DNA of 64,000 nucleotides, from NCBI GenBank assembly GCA_038561985.1, contig CP073276.1:1798001-1862000 (forward strand), written 5' to 3'. Origin of the DNA: Petrimonas sulfuriphila. Its GTDB lineage: Bacteria > Bacteroidota > Bacteroidia > Bacteroidales > Dysgonomonadaceae. The notes below the pieces were generated by a model. It ran no database searches and had not been told where the DNA came from. It saw nothing but the letters and a program-made list of their open reading frames with translations. Both the position numbers and the translations under genes were made by a program. Shown here one piece after another: positions 37,045-45,564 of the stretch (the stretch's first letter is position 1; each line of letters opens with the position of its first letter).

Positions 37045-37078
37045 AACCCCGAAAGTTTTTTGTCTAACTTTCGGGGTT
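37045..37078. terminator. Terminator between hppA and mdh
   Basis: A 13-bp perfect stem, 37045-37057 with 37066-37078. The longer T-run is on the minus strand, so it serves mdh best and probably hppA as well. Confidence 0.8.
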
Positions 37079-37108
37079 CATATCAATCCTGGAGTTTTTT
37101 TTATAAAT

Positions 37109-38107
37109 TTATAAGTTCGGATTTACCGATTTCCATTGATCAGTTGCGGGGATGATTCCCATAGCGATGACTTCATCACGCAGCTTTGCCAGGTGTTGGT
37201 AGCTTTCTTTCAAGGCCGTCATTTCGCTGTCGGTTCCTTTGGTCTCGTTTATGACCACACCGTCTTTGGTGATGTTGGTTTCCATTGCCATCATGATGTT
37301 CGGGAAATCGACGGTATTTACGTAACAACCCGAAGGCCAACCGAATTTCTCTCCGCCCATGGCTGCGCGGATCATTTCTACCGATACGTACGACGGGCTT
37401 TGGAACGATGAGCGTCCACGCAGTTTAATGATGTTTGCGCCCCCTTTGGTTACTCTTAGTTTAAGGGCATCCCAGTCTTCGTTTGTGAGCTCGGGTGTGC
37501 CGATGAGGTCGGTTAACGGTTTTCCGTCAACTTTTGCCGTAGAGGCAAAAACAGCCATTTGCTCGCCGTGTCCGCCATAGGTGCGGGTATTGGTAACCTG
37601 GCTCTGTTTTACACCGAAATGTTTTGCCAGTTCGCTTTGTAAACGGGTACTGTCCAGTCCGGCCAGTGTGGTAACGCAGCCCGGTTTCAGGCCCGAGTGA
37701 ATAAGGGCCACCAGGCCGGTAATGTCGGCAGGATTAAAAATAACGGTAAGGTGTTTCAGATCGGGGCAGTAAGCCTTGATGTCTTTACCCAGTTGAGCTG
37801 CAATCTCCGCATTGCCTTTCAACAAATCTTCGCGGGTCATGCCGTCTTTTCGCGGAGCACCGCCCGAAGAAATCATGTATTTTGTGCCGGTGAACGCTTC
37901 CCGGATATCGGTGGTGAACGTAAAATCCACTCCTTCAAATCCACAATGGCGCATTTCTTCGTAAACACCCTCCAGGCCCAGAGCAAAGGGGTCGTATAAG
38001 CAGATGTTCGGGGTTAAACGCATCATTGCCGCAGTTTGCGCCATGTTTGAACCAATCATTCCGGCAGCGCCAACGATGGTTAATTTTTCGTTTGTTAAAA
38101 AGCTCAT
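37109..38107 (-). CDS. mdh: Malate dehydrogenase
   Basis: Mdh interconverts malate and oxaloacetate with NAD(H), here probably in the reductive branch to fumarate and succinate. The 332-residue protein starts MSFLTNEKLTIVGAAGMIGSN with the Rossmann glycine motif. It carries GGAPRKDGMTREDLLKGNAE (NAD and substrate arginines), FNPADITGL and the catalytic His in NTRTYGGHGEQM. The promoter TAAATTTG lies 38 bp upstream. It is convergent with hppA. Confidence 0.9.
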   Translation of the reverse strand: MSFLTNEKLTIVGAAGMIGSNMAQTAAMMRLTPNICLYDPFALGLEGVYEEMRHCGFEGVDFTFTTDIREAFTGTKYMISSGGAPRKDGMTREDLLKGNAEIAAQLGKDIKAYCPDLKHLTVIFNPADITGLVALIHSGLKPGCVTTLAGLDSTRLQSELAKHFGVKQSQVTNTRTYGGHGEQMAVFASTAKVDGKPLTDLIGTPELTNEDWDALKLRVTKGGANIIKLRGRSSFQSPSYVSVEMIRAAMGGEKFGWPSGCYVNTVDFPNIMMAMETNITKDGVVINETKGTDSEMTALKESYQHLAKLRDEVIAMGIIPATDQWKSVNPNL

Positions 38108-38145
38108 AATTGAAATTATTAAATGTTGAATGTTTTTTCGGAGGC

Positions 38146-38153
38146 CAAATTTA
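38146..38153 (-). promoter_or_regulatory. mdh promoter -7 element
   Basis: TAAATTTG on the minus strand, 38 bp from the start codon. Confidence 0.5.
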
Positions 38154-38237
38154 CGATATTATCCCGACATTAAAGAAAAAAAGAATTAAATAAACGTTAA
38201 AACCCTGCCCGGCTTAACCTTACAACAACCGGGATCG

Positions 38238-38345
38238 TCACGGGCAGAGAAAACTTCCTCTTAACCGGATATCGCTGGAAGCCGCTCCGATCATGATTGT
38301 AAATTCCCCGGGTTCGGTAACTTCTTCCATCTGGGCATTGAACAG
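38238..38345 (-). pseudogene. 3' stub of a GH3 beta-glucosidase gene
   Basis: The minus-strand frame ending at TGA 38238-38240 reads LFNAQMEEVTEPGEFTIMIG followed by AASSDIRLRGSFLCP. This is the end of the fibronectin-III-like domain that closes GH3 beta-glucosidases (compare the usual VEPGEF(T/E)VMIG and DIRLKG). Only about 36 codons remain, and no start or catalytic domain is present. It begins directly at the hairpin after SusD, so the body of a GH3 gene that once followed the SusC/SusD pair appears to have been deleted. Confidence 0.72.
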
Positions 38346-38370
38346 AGGCTGCCTTTTTGGGGGCAGCCTC
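38345..38370 (-). terminator. Hairpin after the SusC/SusD operon
   Basis: Arms GAGGCTGCC (38345-38353) and GGCAGCCTC (38362-38370) enclose an 8-nt loop, 26 bp past the susD stop. It lacks a good T-run on the minus strand, so it may act as an mRNA-stabilising hairpin rather than a full terminator. Confidence 0.55.
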
Positions 38371-38395
38371 TCTTTCATTGGAAGTGTTGAGCCGG

Positions 38396-40312
38396 CTAGT
38401 GTCTTGCCCACCAAAGCGGAGTTAACACTGCGTCGGTTCCTCCGAGTAATTCAACGGCTTGTTTATATCCTTCAGGGTTACTGTTTTCAAGTGATGCAGG
38501 ATATTTTAATCGTTGAGGGAAGAAATCGGGTTGTTGGGTGGTTTTTACATTATCTTTCGTTATAGCCGGAAGATTTGTTAACGGGTTTTCCACAACCATG
38601 TTTTCGAAGAATGGGAGTCCAAGACGACGGTAATCGTTCCAGGTTTCGAGTGGTAACCACGGATTTTGAGCGATGAATTTTTGGGTGATGACTTTCGTCA
38701 TCTGGTCGTTCAATGCTTTCTTATAAGAAGTCTGGCTTGCTACCGGAAATTTATACGCAAACTTCGCCGCTTGGTTAGTATAACCATCAATAATGTCTAC
38801 TTCAACGGTTGCAGGAGGCTCTGCTGTATGATCCCATTTTACGGATGTTCCAACACGGTTGTAATCTGTTGAAGCAATATACGTGTCGTAAAAACTGCTA
38901 ACGCCATGATAGTCCAGGCTGGCTTTAATTCCTTTTTCGTAAGCTTCTTTTGCAGACGTGGGCGTTGTCCAGCCTCTTAGAGCTGCTTCAGCCAGTAGGA
39001 AATAGGTTTCCCAAGAAGCAAAGAATACGCGTTTTTGCGAATGATTCCTGTATTTTTTTACGAGTATAGGGTTGTATAAAGATCCTATAATCTGGTTCAT
39101 GGCAGACATGTCTCCCCAGCTTCCACCTGGCATAGTGTTCCACGTAAACGCTAAATTAACAGTGGCGATTTCATTATTTTGGTCTTTATCTGCAAACACA
39201 GATCTTTCCAAAGGGCCTAAATCATCTTCCGATGTAAATTGTGCATCGGGGCTGGTGAAATCACCGGGTATGGCGTAGAGTTTGTAAGCTCTTGGGTCAA
39301 TGGTGTTGTGAAGTCCGTCGAAGAAGAACCCGATTGAAGGATCGTTTGTATACGTTGAAAATTGATTTTGGAACCTTTTTCCCATATATCCCTTCGGTTT
39401 GATGTAAGAAGCGTATGAAGCGTCCAGCATGTCTGCCGATTTAACACTGCCTAGATTAATCATGAGATTGTTTAGCGTATTACTCATTAATAACGCATTC
39501 CAGGGTCTTGACATCACTCCTGCCAACGGATCCCAACCGTCACGTTCTTTAACTGCAAACATTTCGTCTGCCGTTAAAATAATTGACCCTTTCACTGCAT
39601 CTTCAAATTCAGATTTTGCTTTTGCTGCATCTGCTTCCGATAAACGCATAGCCAGACGCATACGCATTGAGTTGGCGTATTTTATCCACTTTTCAAAATC
39701 GAACTGATAAGCACGGTCAAATTTCTTATCAATGTCTTGAGCTTTTACATTGACATCAATTTTCTGTGCTGCATCTTTCAATTCATCGATCATAAAATAA
39801 TATACGTCTTTAACACTGGAGAATTCAGGGTTTGTTCCTTTAAATGCTTCAAGGGGAAGAGGACCAAAATTATCGGCGAACTCACTCATTAGGTATGCTC
39901 GCCAGATTCTAGCTACTTCTTTGAGGTTTTTCGTCATTTGGCGGTCGTACTCTACTGCGAACTCATCTTTTTGAATTTGTTTTTCAGCCAAGTCTACTGC
40001 TTGCGTTGCTGATTTCATCCAACCCGATACATAGTTGTAATAATCGGAACTCCAGTCATTATTATAAGTGCCAAGGTTTATGCCGCCCGAACGGTCTTGT
40101 CTACCGGCACGTCTCCAATACAAAACAAAAGCACGTTCAGCAATGTGCGGGTCTTGTTGCGCATCGGTTATGGCTTTATTGATTATGTATTGAACCTTGA
40201 TGTCGTCTTCATTTGCAGCATTTGGATCTTTATTAATGTCTTCGAAGTCGGAACAGGCTCCTAAAAACATGATCGCTGCCAAAAAAGCCAATAATATATT
40301 TTTCTTTTTCAT
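38396..40312 (-). CDS. SusD/RagB-family outer-membrane lipoprotein
   Basis: This 638-residue surface lipoprotein (signal ending FLGAC, lipobox Cys at residue 20) caps the SusC-type pore and binds nutrient. The TPR-like N-terminal helices, DNFGPLPLEAFKG loop, SMRMRLAMRLSEADA region, YFLLAEAALRGW helix and IAQNPWLPLETWNDYRRLG near the end are typical of SusD_RagB. It lies 20 bp downstream of the SusC gene. The only carbohydrate enzyme nearby is a GH3 stub, so the present substrate could be glycan or peptide. Confidence 0.93.
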   Translation of the reverse strand: MKKKNILLAFLAAIMFLGACSDFEDINKDPNAANEDDIKVQYIINKAITDAQQDPHIAERAFVLYWRRAGRQDRSGGINLGTYNNDWSSDYYNYVSGWMKSATQAVDLAEKQIQKDEFAVEYDRQMTKNLKEVARIWRAYLMSEFADNFGPLPLEAFKGTNPEFSSVKDVYYFMIDELKDAAQKIDVNVKAQDIDKKFDRAYQFDFEKWIKYANSMRMRLAMRLSEADAAKAKSEFEDAVKGSIILTADEMFAVKERDGWDPLAGVMSRPWNALLMSNTLNNLMINLGSVKSADMLDASYASYIKPKGYMGKRFQNQFSTYTNDPSIGFFFDGLHNTIDPRAYKLYAIPGDFTSPDAQFTSEDDLGPLERSVFADKDQNNEIATVNLAFTWNTMPGGSWGDMSAMNQIIGSLYNPILVKKYRNHSQKRVFFASWETYFLLAEAALRGWTTPTSAKEAYEKGIKASLDYHGVSSFYDTYIASTDYNRVGTSVKWDHTAEPPATVEVDIIDGYTNQAAKFAYKFPVASQTSYKKALNDQMTKVITQKFIAQNPWLPLETWNDYRRLGLPFFENMVVENPLTNLPAITKDNVKTTQQPDFFPQRLKYPASLENSNPEGYKQAVELLGGTDAVLTPLWWARH

Positions 40313-40332
40313 TTTCTTGTTTTGTTAAATTA

Positions 40333-43300
40333 TTAGAAACCAAAAGTTACATTAAACAAATAGGTACGCGAAGTAGGCGGAGCCGTATTCTCAAATCCTA
40401 CGGCATTTGTTCCAATAGCAAATACCGATTCGGGATCTACACCGTTTAAATAGCTTTTAATCATTAAGGCATTGTTTACAGAAACTCCCATTCTTAAACG
40501 AGTAAAAGGAGTATTCTTTAACAGGGTACGGTTAAAATCATAATTCAGCTGCACGTTGCGTACGCGAATGTTGGTAGCGTTGTAAATATTAGCTTCTGAA
40601 ATACCCAGGTTTCCGGTATCGCCCGTAACCCTGTTCCAGTATTCCTGTTGGGTCACTTTGGTCGTATTTACCTGATATTGATTGTTGGCATCAAGATAAA
40701 CACCGTCCACGATAAATTCATCGCGTTTTCCTCCTGGAGCTGTTATGGCAGCAGTTCCAGCACCTTGTAAATAGAAATTTGTTCCTGAAAACATTTCACC
40801 TCCAATGCGGGAGTCAATCAAGAAGCTGAAGGAGAGCCCTTTGTATTGGAATGAGTTTGTGACACCAATTAACATGTCGGCTTGTTGATCCCCAACTTTT
40901 TCTTTTTCAGGGGTTCCATTCGGGAGTCCGTTAGCATCAACGATGAGTTTACCATAATGCGGACTGTTTTTATCGGTTACCCGTTTGAATTTTGAACCGT
41001 AGATTTCGCCGTAATTGCCTCCTGCGGTTGCATAGACCTGCAAGTTGTCATATCCGCCTAAAGAATAAAGTTTAACATCATCGGTTAGTTCTACGATGGT
41101 ATTTCTGTTGGTTGAAATGTTGGCTTGCATGTTCCATGCGAAATCTTTTGTTTCAACGGGACGAGCATTGATCATCAACTCGATACCTTGGTTCTGAATG
41201 TTTCCTGCATTGATTTTCCTTGAACCGTATCCACTTAACGGGTCCATGGGTAAATTCAGCAATTGACGACGAGCATTTGATTTGTACCAGGCAAAATCAA
41301 ATCCCAGGCGGTTATTGAAAAAACGTAGTTCTGTACCTGCTTCCCATGAAGAGATAAGCTCACTACGAACGCCCGGGTCAAATAATGTGTTATTGGTACC
41401 CGCCGTTGCATTATTTTCAGGGTCTTTACCAATCCAGTAGGTATTATAAAGTTGATAAGGATCAAGATCGTTACCAACCTGAGCAAACGAAGCTCGTACT
41501 TTTGCGTACGTAAACCAAGACGGCATTCCTTTTCCTTGAGTATTGATCATGTCGCTGATTACGAGTGATGTACTGATCGATGGGTAAAAAAATGATCTAT
41601 TATCAGGGTGTAAGGTTGAAGACCAGTCGTTGCGGAATGTACCGTCCAGGAAGAAATAGCCGCCGTAATTCAACTGTGCCGTTCCGAAAACGGAGTTGAT
41701 TTTCTTTTCATTGTATTCCCTTTCGGCATTGACGTTGTTTTTTGCATTTCCAAACGTGAAAAGATCTCGAACGAGCAGTTCATCGGGACCACCGCTGATG
41801 CCGGTTTTTTTCCTATGCATGAGGTTGCCCCCCAAAGAACCGCCTAATCCCCAATTGCCGAATACATTGTCTTTTTGAGCCGTGAATAATGCCGTATAGT
41901 TGTTCTCGAAGAATTTATCCTGTCCGAAACTGTATCGTCCGGTATCGGTTAGAGGGCTTCCTCCGTATGTTTTGTTATCGTATTGGGTGAAATACATATC
42001 TGTACCCCCTCTGATCTCTCCGGTCAGCCATTCTGTAAACTGATACTTAAGCGTCCCCGACATTAGAAAACGCTCCCTGACATCGTTGCTGAGCCTGTAT
42101 TTACTCAACCAGTAGGGATTTATCTGCGGACTGGTTTTTTGGTACCAAACCATTTTTCCGGCATCATCTACGGGATTACTGAAGTCTAGGATATCCAATG
42201 AACGAGGGAAAGCGTACATGGTAAAGAACGGATTCGATGCATTTCTTCCTCCGACCGGGCGGTTCTGAGCATTCGTTTTGACATACTGAACCTTAGTATC
42301 GGTACTCCACCTGTCGTTCGCTCCGAATTTTGTTGTTGCGCGAGCGGTCATATTGGTCCTGCTTAGATCAGCCCCAGGTATCTTGCTCCAATCATCGGTC
42401 CTGCCTAACGAAGTGTAAACAGAGACATTATTGTACTGCTGTGAAAAGGCAATGTTGTCTGTAAGGTTAATCCCCGGTTTGTTGAAGTAAGCGTTTAAGT
42501 TGTCGTAAACCGTCATTCTGGCTTTCTCCCCGTTCCATTTTGTGTATTCCTGTCCGGTAATCTCCGGTCCCCAGCTGCTAGAAGACAACGCATCGTAAGC
42601 TCCATCAGAGCCTTGTCCGTATGTGCTTTGCAGTTTGGGATTCATAAAAATGGTTTCCGCAGAGACCGAAGATGAAACGGTAATTCCCAATCCGTCGTTT
42701 TTACGTCCGGTTTTTGTGGTAATCAAGATGACTCCGTTTCCGGCTCTTGAACCATATAAGGCAGCAGCGGATGCGCCTTTCAGTACAGACATGCTTTCTA
42801 TATCCTCGGGGTTAATATCCGATAAACCGTTACCCATATCTGCGCTTGGATTCCAATAGTCGTTATTCTTTGCTCCTGTGAAGTTATCCATGGGAACGCC
42901 GTCAACTACAATTAACGGTTGATTGAGATTAGTAACGGAATTATTACCTCGAATTACAATTTTAGAAGAACCGCCGGGTCCGTTACCGGAGCGTATTACC
43001 TGCAACCCGGATACTTTTCCGGATAATGCGTTTGCTACGTTTACTTCACGAGCAGCGATAATGTCATCCCCTTTTACCTCTTGAATAGCGTAGCCGAGAG
43101 CTTTTTTATCTCTTTTGATCCCCAACGCCGTCACGACTACTTCGTCCAGTAATTCACTGTCGGATGTGAGTACTACGTCAATGGTTGTACGCCCATTAAC
43201 CGGAATGGTTTGAGTGACCATTCCCACATAGCTGATCTGCAACGAACCGTTGGATGGCACATTGTTTAATGTATACTTGCCGTCGAAATCCGTTACGGTT

Positions 43301-43470
43301 CCACGACTTGCATCGCCAGCGACAATTACTGTTGCGCCGATGACTTCAAGCCCCGTGTCGTCCGTTACAGTACCACTTACGGTTACGTTTTGAGCAGAAA
43401 TAGAAAAGGCAAATACACTCAACAGGAGTGTAAAAAAGCCTTTTGTCGGAAAAAGATTTTTACTTTTCAT
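40333..43470 (-). CDS. SusC/RagA-family TonB-dependent outer-membrane transporter
   Basis: This 1045-residue TonB-dependent porin has a signal peptide to about residue 26, a carboxypeptidase-regulatory-like domain (VTVSGTVTDDTGLEVIGATV), the TonB box region LLDEVVVTALGIKRDKKALG, a plug (about 120-250, with GVILITTKTGRK) and a 22-strand barrel ending RTYLFNVTFGF. The terminal aromatic residue suits BAM insertion. With the SusD partner it imports a large nutrient using TonB energy. No regulator, such as a SusR-like, HTCS or sigma/anti-sigma pair, is next to it. Confidence 0.95.
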   Translation of the reverse strand: MKSKNLFPTKGFFTLLLSVFAFSISAQNVTVSGTVTDDTGLEVIGATVIVAGDASRGTVTDFDGKYTLNNVPSNGSLQISYVGMVTQTIPVNGRTTIDVVLTSDSELLDEVVVTALGIKRDKKALGYAIQEVKGDDIIAAREVNVANALSGKVSGLQVIRSGNGPGGSSKIVIRGNNSVTNLNQPLIVVDGVPMDNFTGAKNNDYWNPSADMGNGLSDINPEDIESMSVLKGASAAALYGSRAGNGVILITTKTGRKNDGLGITVSSSVSAETIFMNPKLQSTYGQGSDGAYDALSSSSWGPEITGQEYTKWNGEKARMTVYDNLNAYFNKPGINLTDNIAFSQQYNNVSVYTSLGRTDDWSKIPGADLSRTNMTARATTKFGANDRWSTDTKVQYVKTNAQNRPVGGRNASNPFFTMYAFPRSLDILDFSNPVDDAGKMVWYQKTSPQINPYWLSKYRLSNDVRERFLMSGTLKYQFTEWLTGEIRGGTDMYFTQYDNKTYGGSPLTDTGRYSFGQDKFFENNYTALFTAQKDNVFGNWGLGGSLGGNLMHRKKTGISGGPDELLVRDLFTFGNAKNNVNAEREYNEKKINSVFGTAQLNYGGYFFLDGTFRNDWSSTLHPDNRSFFYPSISTSLVISDMINTQGKGMPSWFTYAKVRASFAQVGNDLDPYQLYNTYWIGKDPENNATAGTNNTLFDPGVRSELISSWEAGTELRFFNNRLGFDFAWYKSNARRQLLNLPMDPLSGYGSRKINAGNIQNQGIELMINARPVETKDFAWNMQANISTNRNTIVELTDDVKLYSLGGYDNLQVYATAGGNYGEIYGSKFKRVTDKNSPHYGKLIVDANGLPNGTPEKEKVGDQQADMLIGVTNSFQYKGLSFSFLIDSRIGGEMFSGTNFYLQGAGTAAITAPGGKRDEFIVDGVYLDANNQYQVNTTKVTQQEYWNRVTGDTGNLGISEANIYNATNIRVRNVQLNYDFNRTLLKNTPFTRLRMGVSVNNALMIKSYLNGVDPESVFAIGTNAVGFENTAPPTSRTYLFNVTFGF

Positions 43471-43625
43471 TCCCTCTAGTTTTTAAATTGATTTAATAAG
43501 TTATCCAGATTTTTAGCGTGCGTTTTAAAATATTTTTTTGTCTTTTTGTTGTTGTGGCTTTTGTTTGATAGGACGGTTTCTTGTTATAATTGACAAAAAG
43601 AAGCTAAAATATTTCAAAATGCTCG

Positions 43626-43633
43626 CAAAGATA
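43626..43633 (-). promoter_or_regulatory. Promoter -7 of the SusC/SusD operon
   Basis: TATCTTTG on the minus strand, about 155 bp from the start codon, leaving a long untranslated leader. No structure was recognised in that leader. Confidence 0.55.
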
Positions 43634-43659
43634 GGTTGGTTTGTTTTATTGCAGAAATA

Positions 43660-43699
43660 TTTTAACAAAAAAATAGTTGTTTAAAATTAAACAACTATT
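43660..43699 (-). terminator. trxB terminator
   Basis: A perfect 13-bp stem (43672-43684 with 43687-43699) with a 2-nt loop is followed on the minus strand by a T-run. It stands 65 bp after the trxB stop and about 40 bp ahead of the SusC/SusD -7 element. Confidence 0.8.
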
Positions 43700-43763
43700 C
43701 ACTATCGAGCCTTTGTTCTTAAAAATAATTAATTAGAAAGGCCGCTTTAACTGCTGAAGAGAA

Positions 43764-44705
43764 TCATAATCCTTTTTCCGACAGGTACCTCTCGGCATCC
43801 ATGGCGGCGCGGCATCCCATTCCGGCAGCCGTAATGGCCTGGCGGTAATTCGGGTCGGCTACGTCACCTGCGGCAAAAACACCTTCGATGTTGGTTTTTG
43901 ATGTTGGATTGTCTATCTTGATGTATCCCACCTCGTCGAGTTCCAAAAAGTTTTTAAAGATGTCGGTATTGGGTGTGTGTCCGATAGCTAGGAAAAATCC
44001 GTCGATGGCGAGATCAATTTTCTCTTCATCGGGTTCGCCCATACGTTTTACCAGATGTACTCCTTCCACGCCTTTTTCTCCGTACAGCCCTACGGCATTG
44101 TGTTCGAAAAGAATTTCGATTTTTGGATTGTTCATTACCCTCTCCTGCATGATCTGGGATGCGCGCAGGTAAGGCTTACGCACAACCAGGTAGACCTTGT
44201 CTGCCAGTCCCGACAAATAGGTAGCTTCTTCACAGGCGGTATCTCCGCCTCCTACCACGGCCACCTTTTTTTTGCGGTAGAAAAAACCGTCGCAGGTAGC
44301 GCAGGCCGAAACACCTTGTCCGGCGTATTTGGTTTCATCGGGCAGACCCAGGTACTTGGCGGTTGCACCGGTAGAAATAATTACGGTGTCGGCTTCAATC
44401 ATGTGCTCGTTGTCGATCGTTACCTTAAACGGGCGTACCGAAAAATCCACGGAGGTGGCCCTTCCCGGAAAAATCTCGGTTCCGTATCGCAGAGCTTGCT
44501 TTTTCAGGTCTTCCATCAGTTCTGGCCCGGTGATCCCTTCGGGATAGCCTGGGAAATTTTCCACTTCGGTTGTGGTTGTCAGCTGCCCACCGGGCTGTAG
44601 TCCTTCAAATAAGACAGGTTCCAGGTTGGCACGCGAAGCATAGATAGCTGCTGTGTATCCCGCGGGTCCCGACCCGATGATCAGGCATCTTACTTTATTC
44701 CTCAT
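43764..44705 (-). CDS. trxB: Thioredoxin reductase
   Basis: TrxB uses FAD and NADPH to reduce thioredoxin. The 313-residue protein has the FAD motif CLIIGSGPAGYTAAIYASRA at the start, the redox pair in SACATCDGFF (about residues 134-137), the NADPH motif VAVVGGGDTACEEA and the FAD motif GVFAAGDVAD near the end. The promoter TACCTTTG lies 66 bp upstream and a strong terminator follows, so it is a single-gene unit. It fits thiol redox maintenance together with tpx, 4 kb away. Confidence 0.95.
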   Translation of the reverse strand: MRNKVRCLIIGSGPAGYTAAIYASRANLEPVLFEGLQPGGQLTTTTEVENFPGYPEGITGPELMEDLKKQALRYGTEIFPGRATSVDFSVRPFKVTIDNEHMIEADTVIISTGATAKYLGLPDETKYAGQGVSACATCDGFFYRKKKVAVVGGGDTACEEATYLSGLADKVYLVVRKPYLRASQIMQERVMNNPKIEILFEHNAVGLYGEKGVEGVHLVKRMGEPDEEKIDLAIDGFFLAIGHTPNTDIFKNFLELDEVGYIKIDNPTSKTNIEGVFAAGDVADPNYRQAITAAGMGCRAAMDAERYLSEKGL

Positions 44706-44770
44706 AGTCGTAATATGTTTAAAAAACCTTCCCTTTGTTTGAGAGAAGGCAGTACTGTTAATAATTGGCT

Positions 44771-44778
44771 CAAAGGTA
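44771..44778 (-). promoter_or_regulatory. trxB promoter -7 element
   Basis: TACCTTTG on the minus strand, 66 bp from the start codon. Confidence 0.55.
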
Positions 44779-44828
44779 CAATTATTCTTCTATACGTGAA
44801 ATGGATATAATAAATTTCTATCGTCCAT

Positions 44829-45473
44829 TTATCTCAAATCCACAACTTCAACTCCTTTGTGTTGGTCTTTGTTGAAGATAAATTCAGTATCGGTGAAATT
44901 ATAATTGGTGTTGTAATCGTTGATATCAATTTTGTTTCTCATCCCGTTTTTCAGGGTGATATCCACTTGTAAAACGGAGTTGGTTTTTTTATCAATACCC
45001 ACGGATATTTTTTTGAAATCACTTTTGCTTCCCGTTGGAGACATGTTTATAACGAATGCATTCTTCCCATTGATGATTCCCGATGCAGGGGTGTCTAGCG
45101 TGAACCCGGTTTTGTACATGCTCAGCAACGCCAGTGGGCTGATGGAGGCAATCTCTTCGTTTGATGGATGGCTGATATTTACTTCGTTGAGGTCTTTCAT
45201 CAAAACCCATTGGGTTTTTCCATCGAACCAGGTATCGATGGTTGGCATTTCGATTTTAAACTTATTGCCTTTTACCCGTGCCGTCCCCTTCTGGGGTTGG
45301 TATGCCGTTCCGTTTTCGTCGGTGGTGGTAATGTTAAACGTCATTTTGATGCCGTTGGAATTTTCATAGGTGCTGTATGCTTTATCTAAGATATTCCGGG
45401 CGTTTGCGGCAGGTTGTGCGAATCCAGTAGATACGGTTAATAATGCGGCAATGGCGAGTATATATTTTTTCAT
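44829..45473 (-). CDS. lolA: LolA-like outer-membrane lipoprotein carrier
   Basis: The 214-residue periplasmic protein has a signal peptide (MKKYILAIAALLTVSTGFAQ) and an unclosed-barrel LolA fold. Visible pieces are ILDKAYSTYENSNGIKMTFN, RVKGNKFKIEMPTIDTWFDG, the QVDITLKNGMRNKIDINDY region and TEFIFNKDQHKGVEVVDLR at the end. LolA ferries lipoproteins from the inner membrane to the outer membrane. It lies 91 bp downstream of ftsK on the same strand with no clear promoter between, so it is probably co-transcribed. Confidence 0.85.
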   Translation of the reverse strand: MKKYILAIAALLTVSTGFAQPAANARNILDKAYSTYENSNGIKMTFNITTTDENGTAYQPQKGTARVKGNKFKIEMPTIDTWFDGKTQWVLMKDLNEVNISHPSNEEIASISPLALLSMYKTGFTLDTPASGIINGKNAFVINMSPTGSKSDFKKISVGIDKKTNSVLQVDITLKNGMRNKIDINDYNTNYNFTDTEFIFNKDQHKGVEVVDLR

Positions 45474-45564
45474 ATTGTTCTCCTTTTAACGGGTTTTCTG
45501 ATGGGTTGGACTAAAAAGAGGGTGTTTGGTTTATTTTGCGATCCGGGTTTCCGGTTTCCGGATT

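Noticed and set aside
38293-38565. 90-codon plus-strand frame across the end of susD
   Set aside because: It overlaps susD and the hairpin in antisense; the GH3 stub on the other strand explains the intergenic part.
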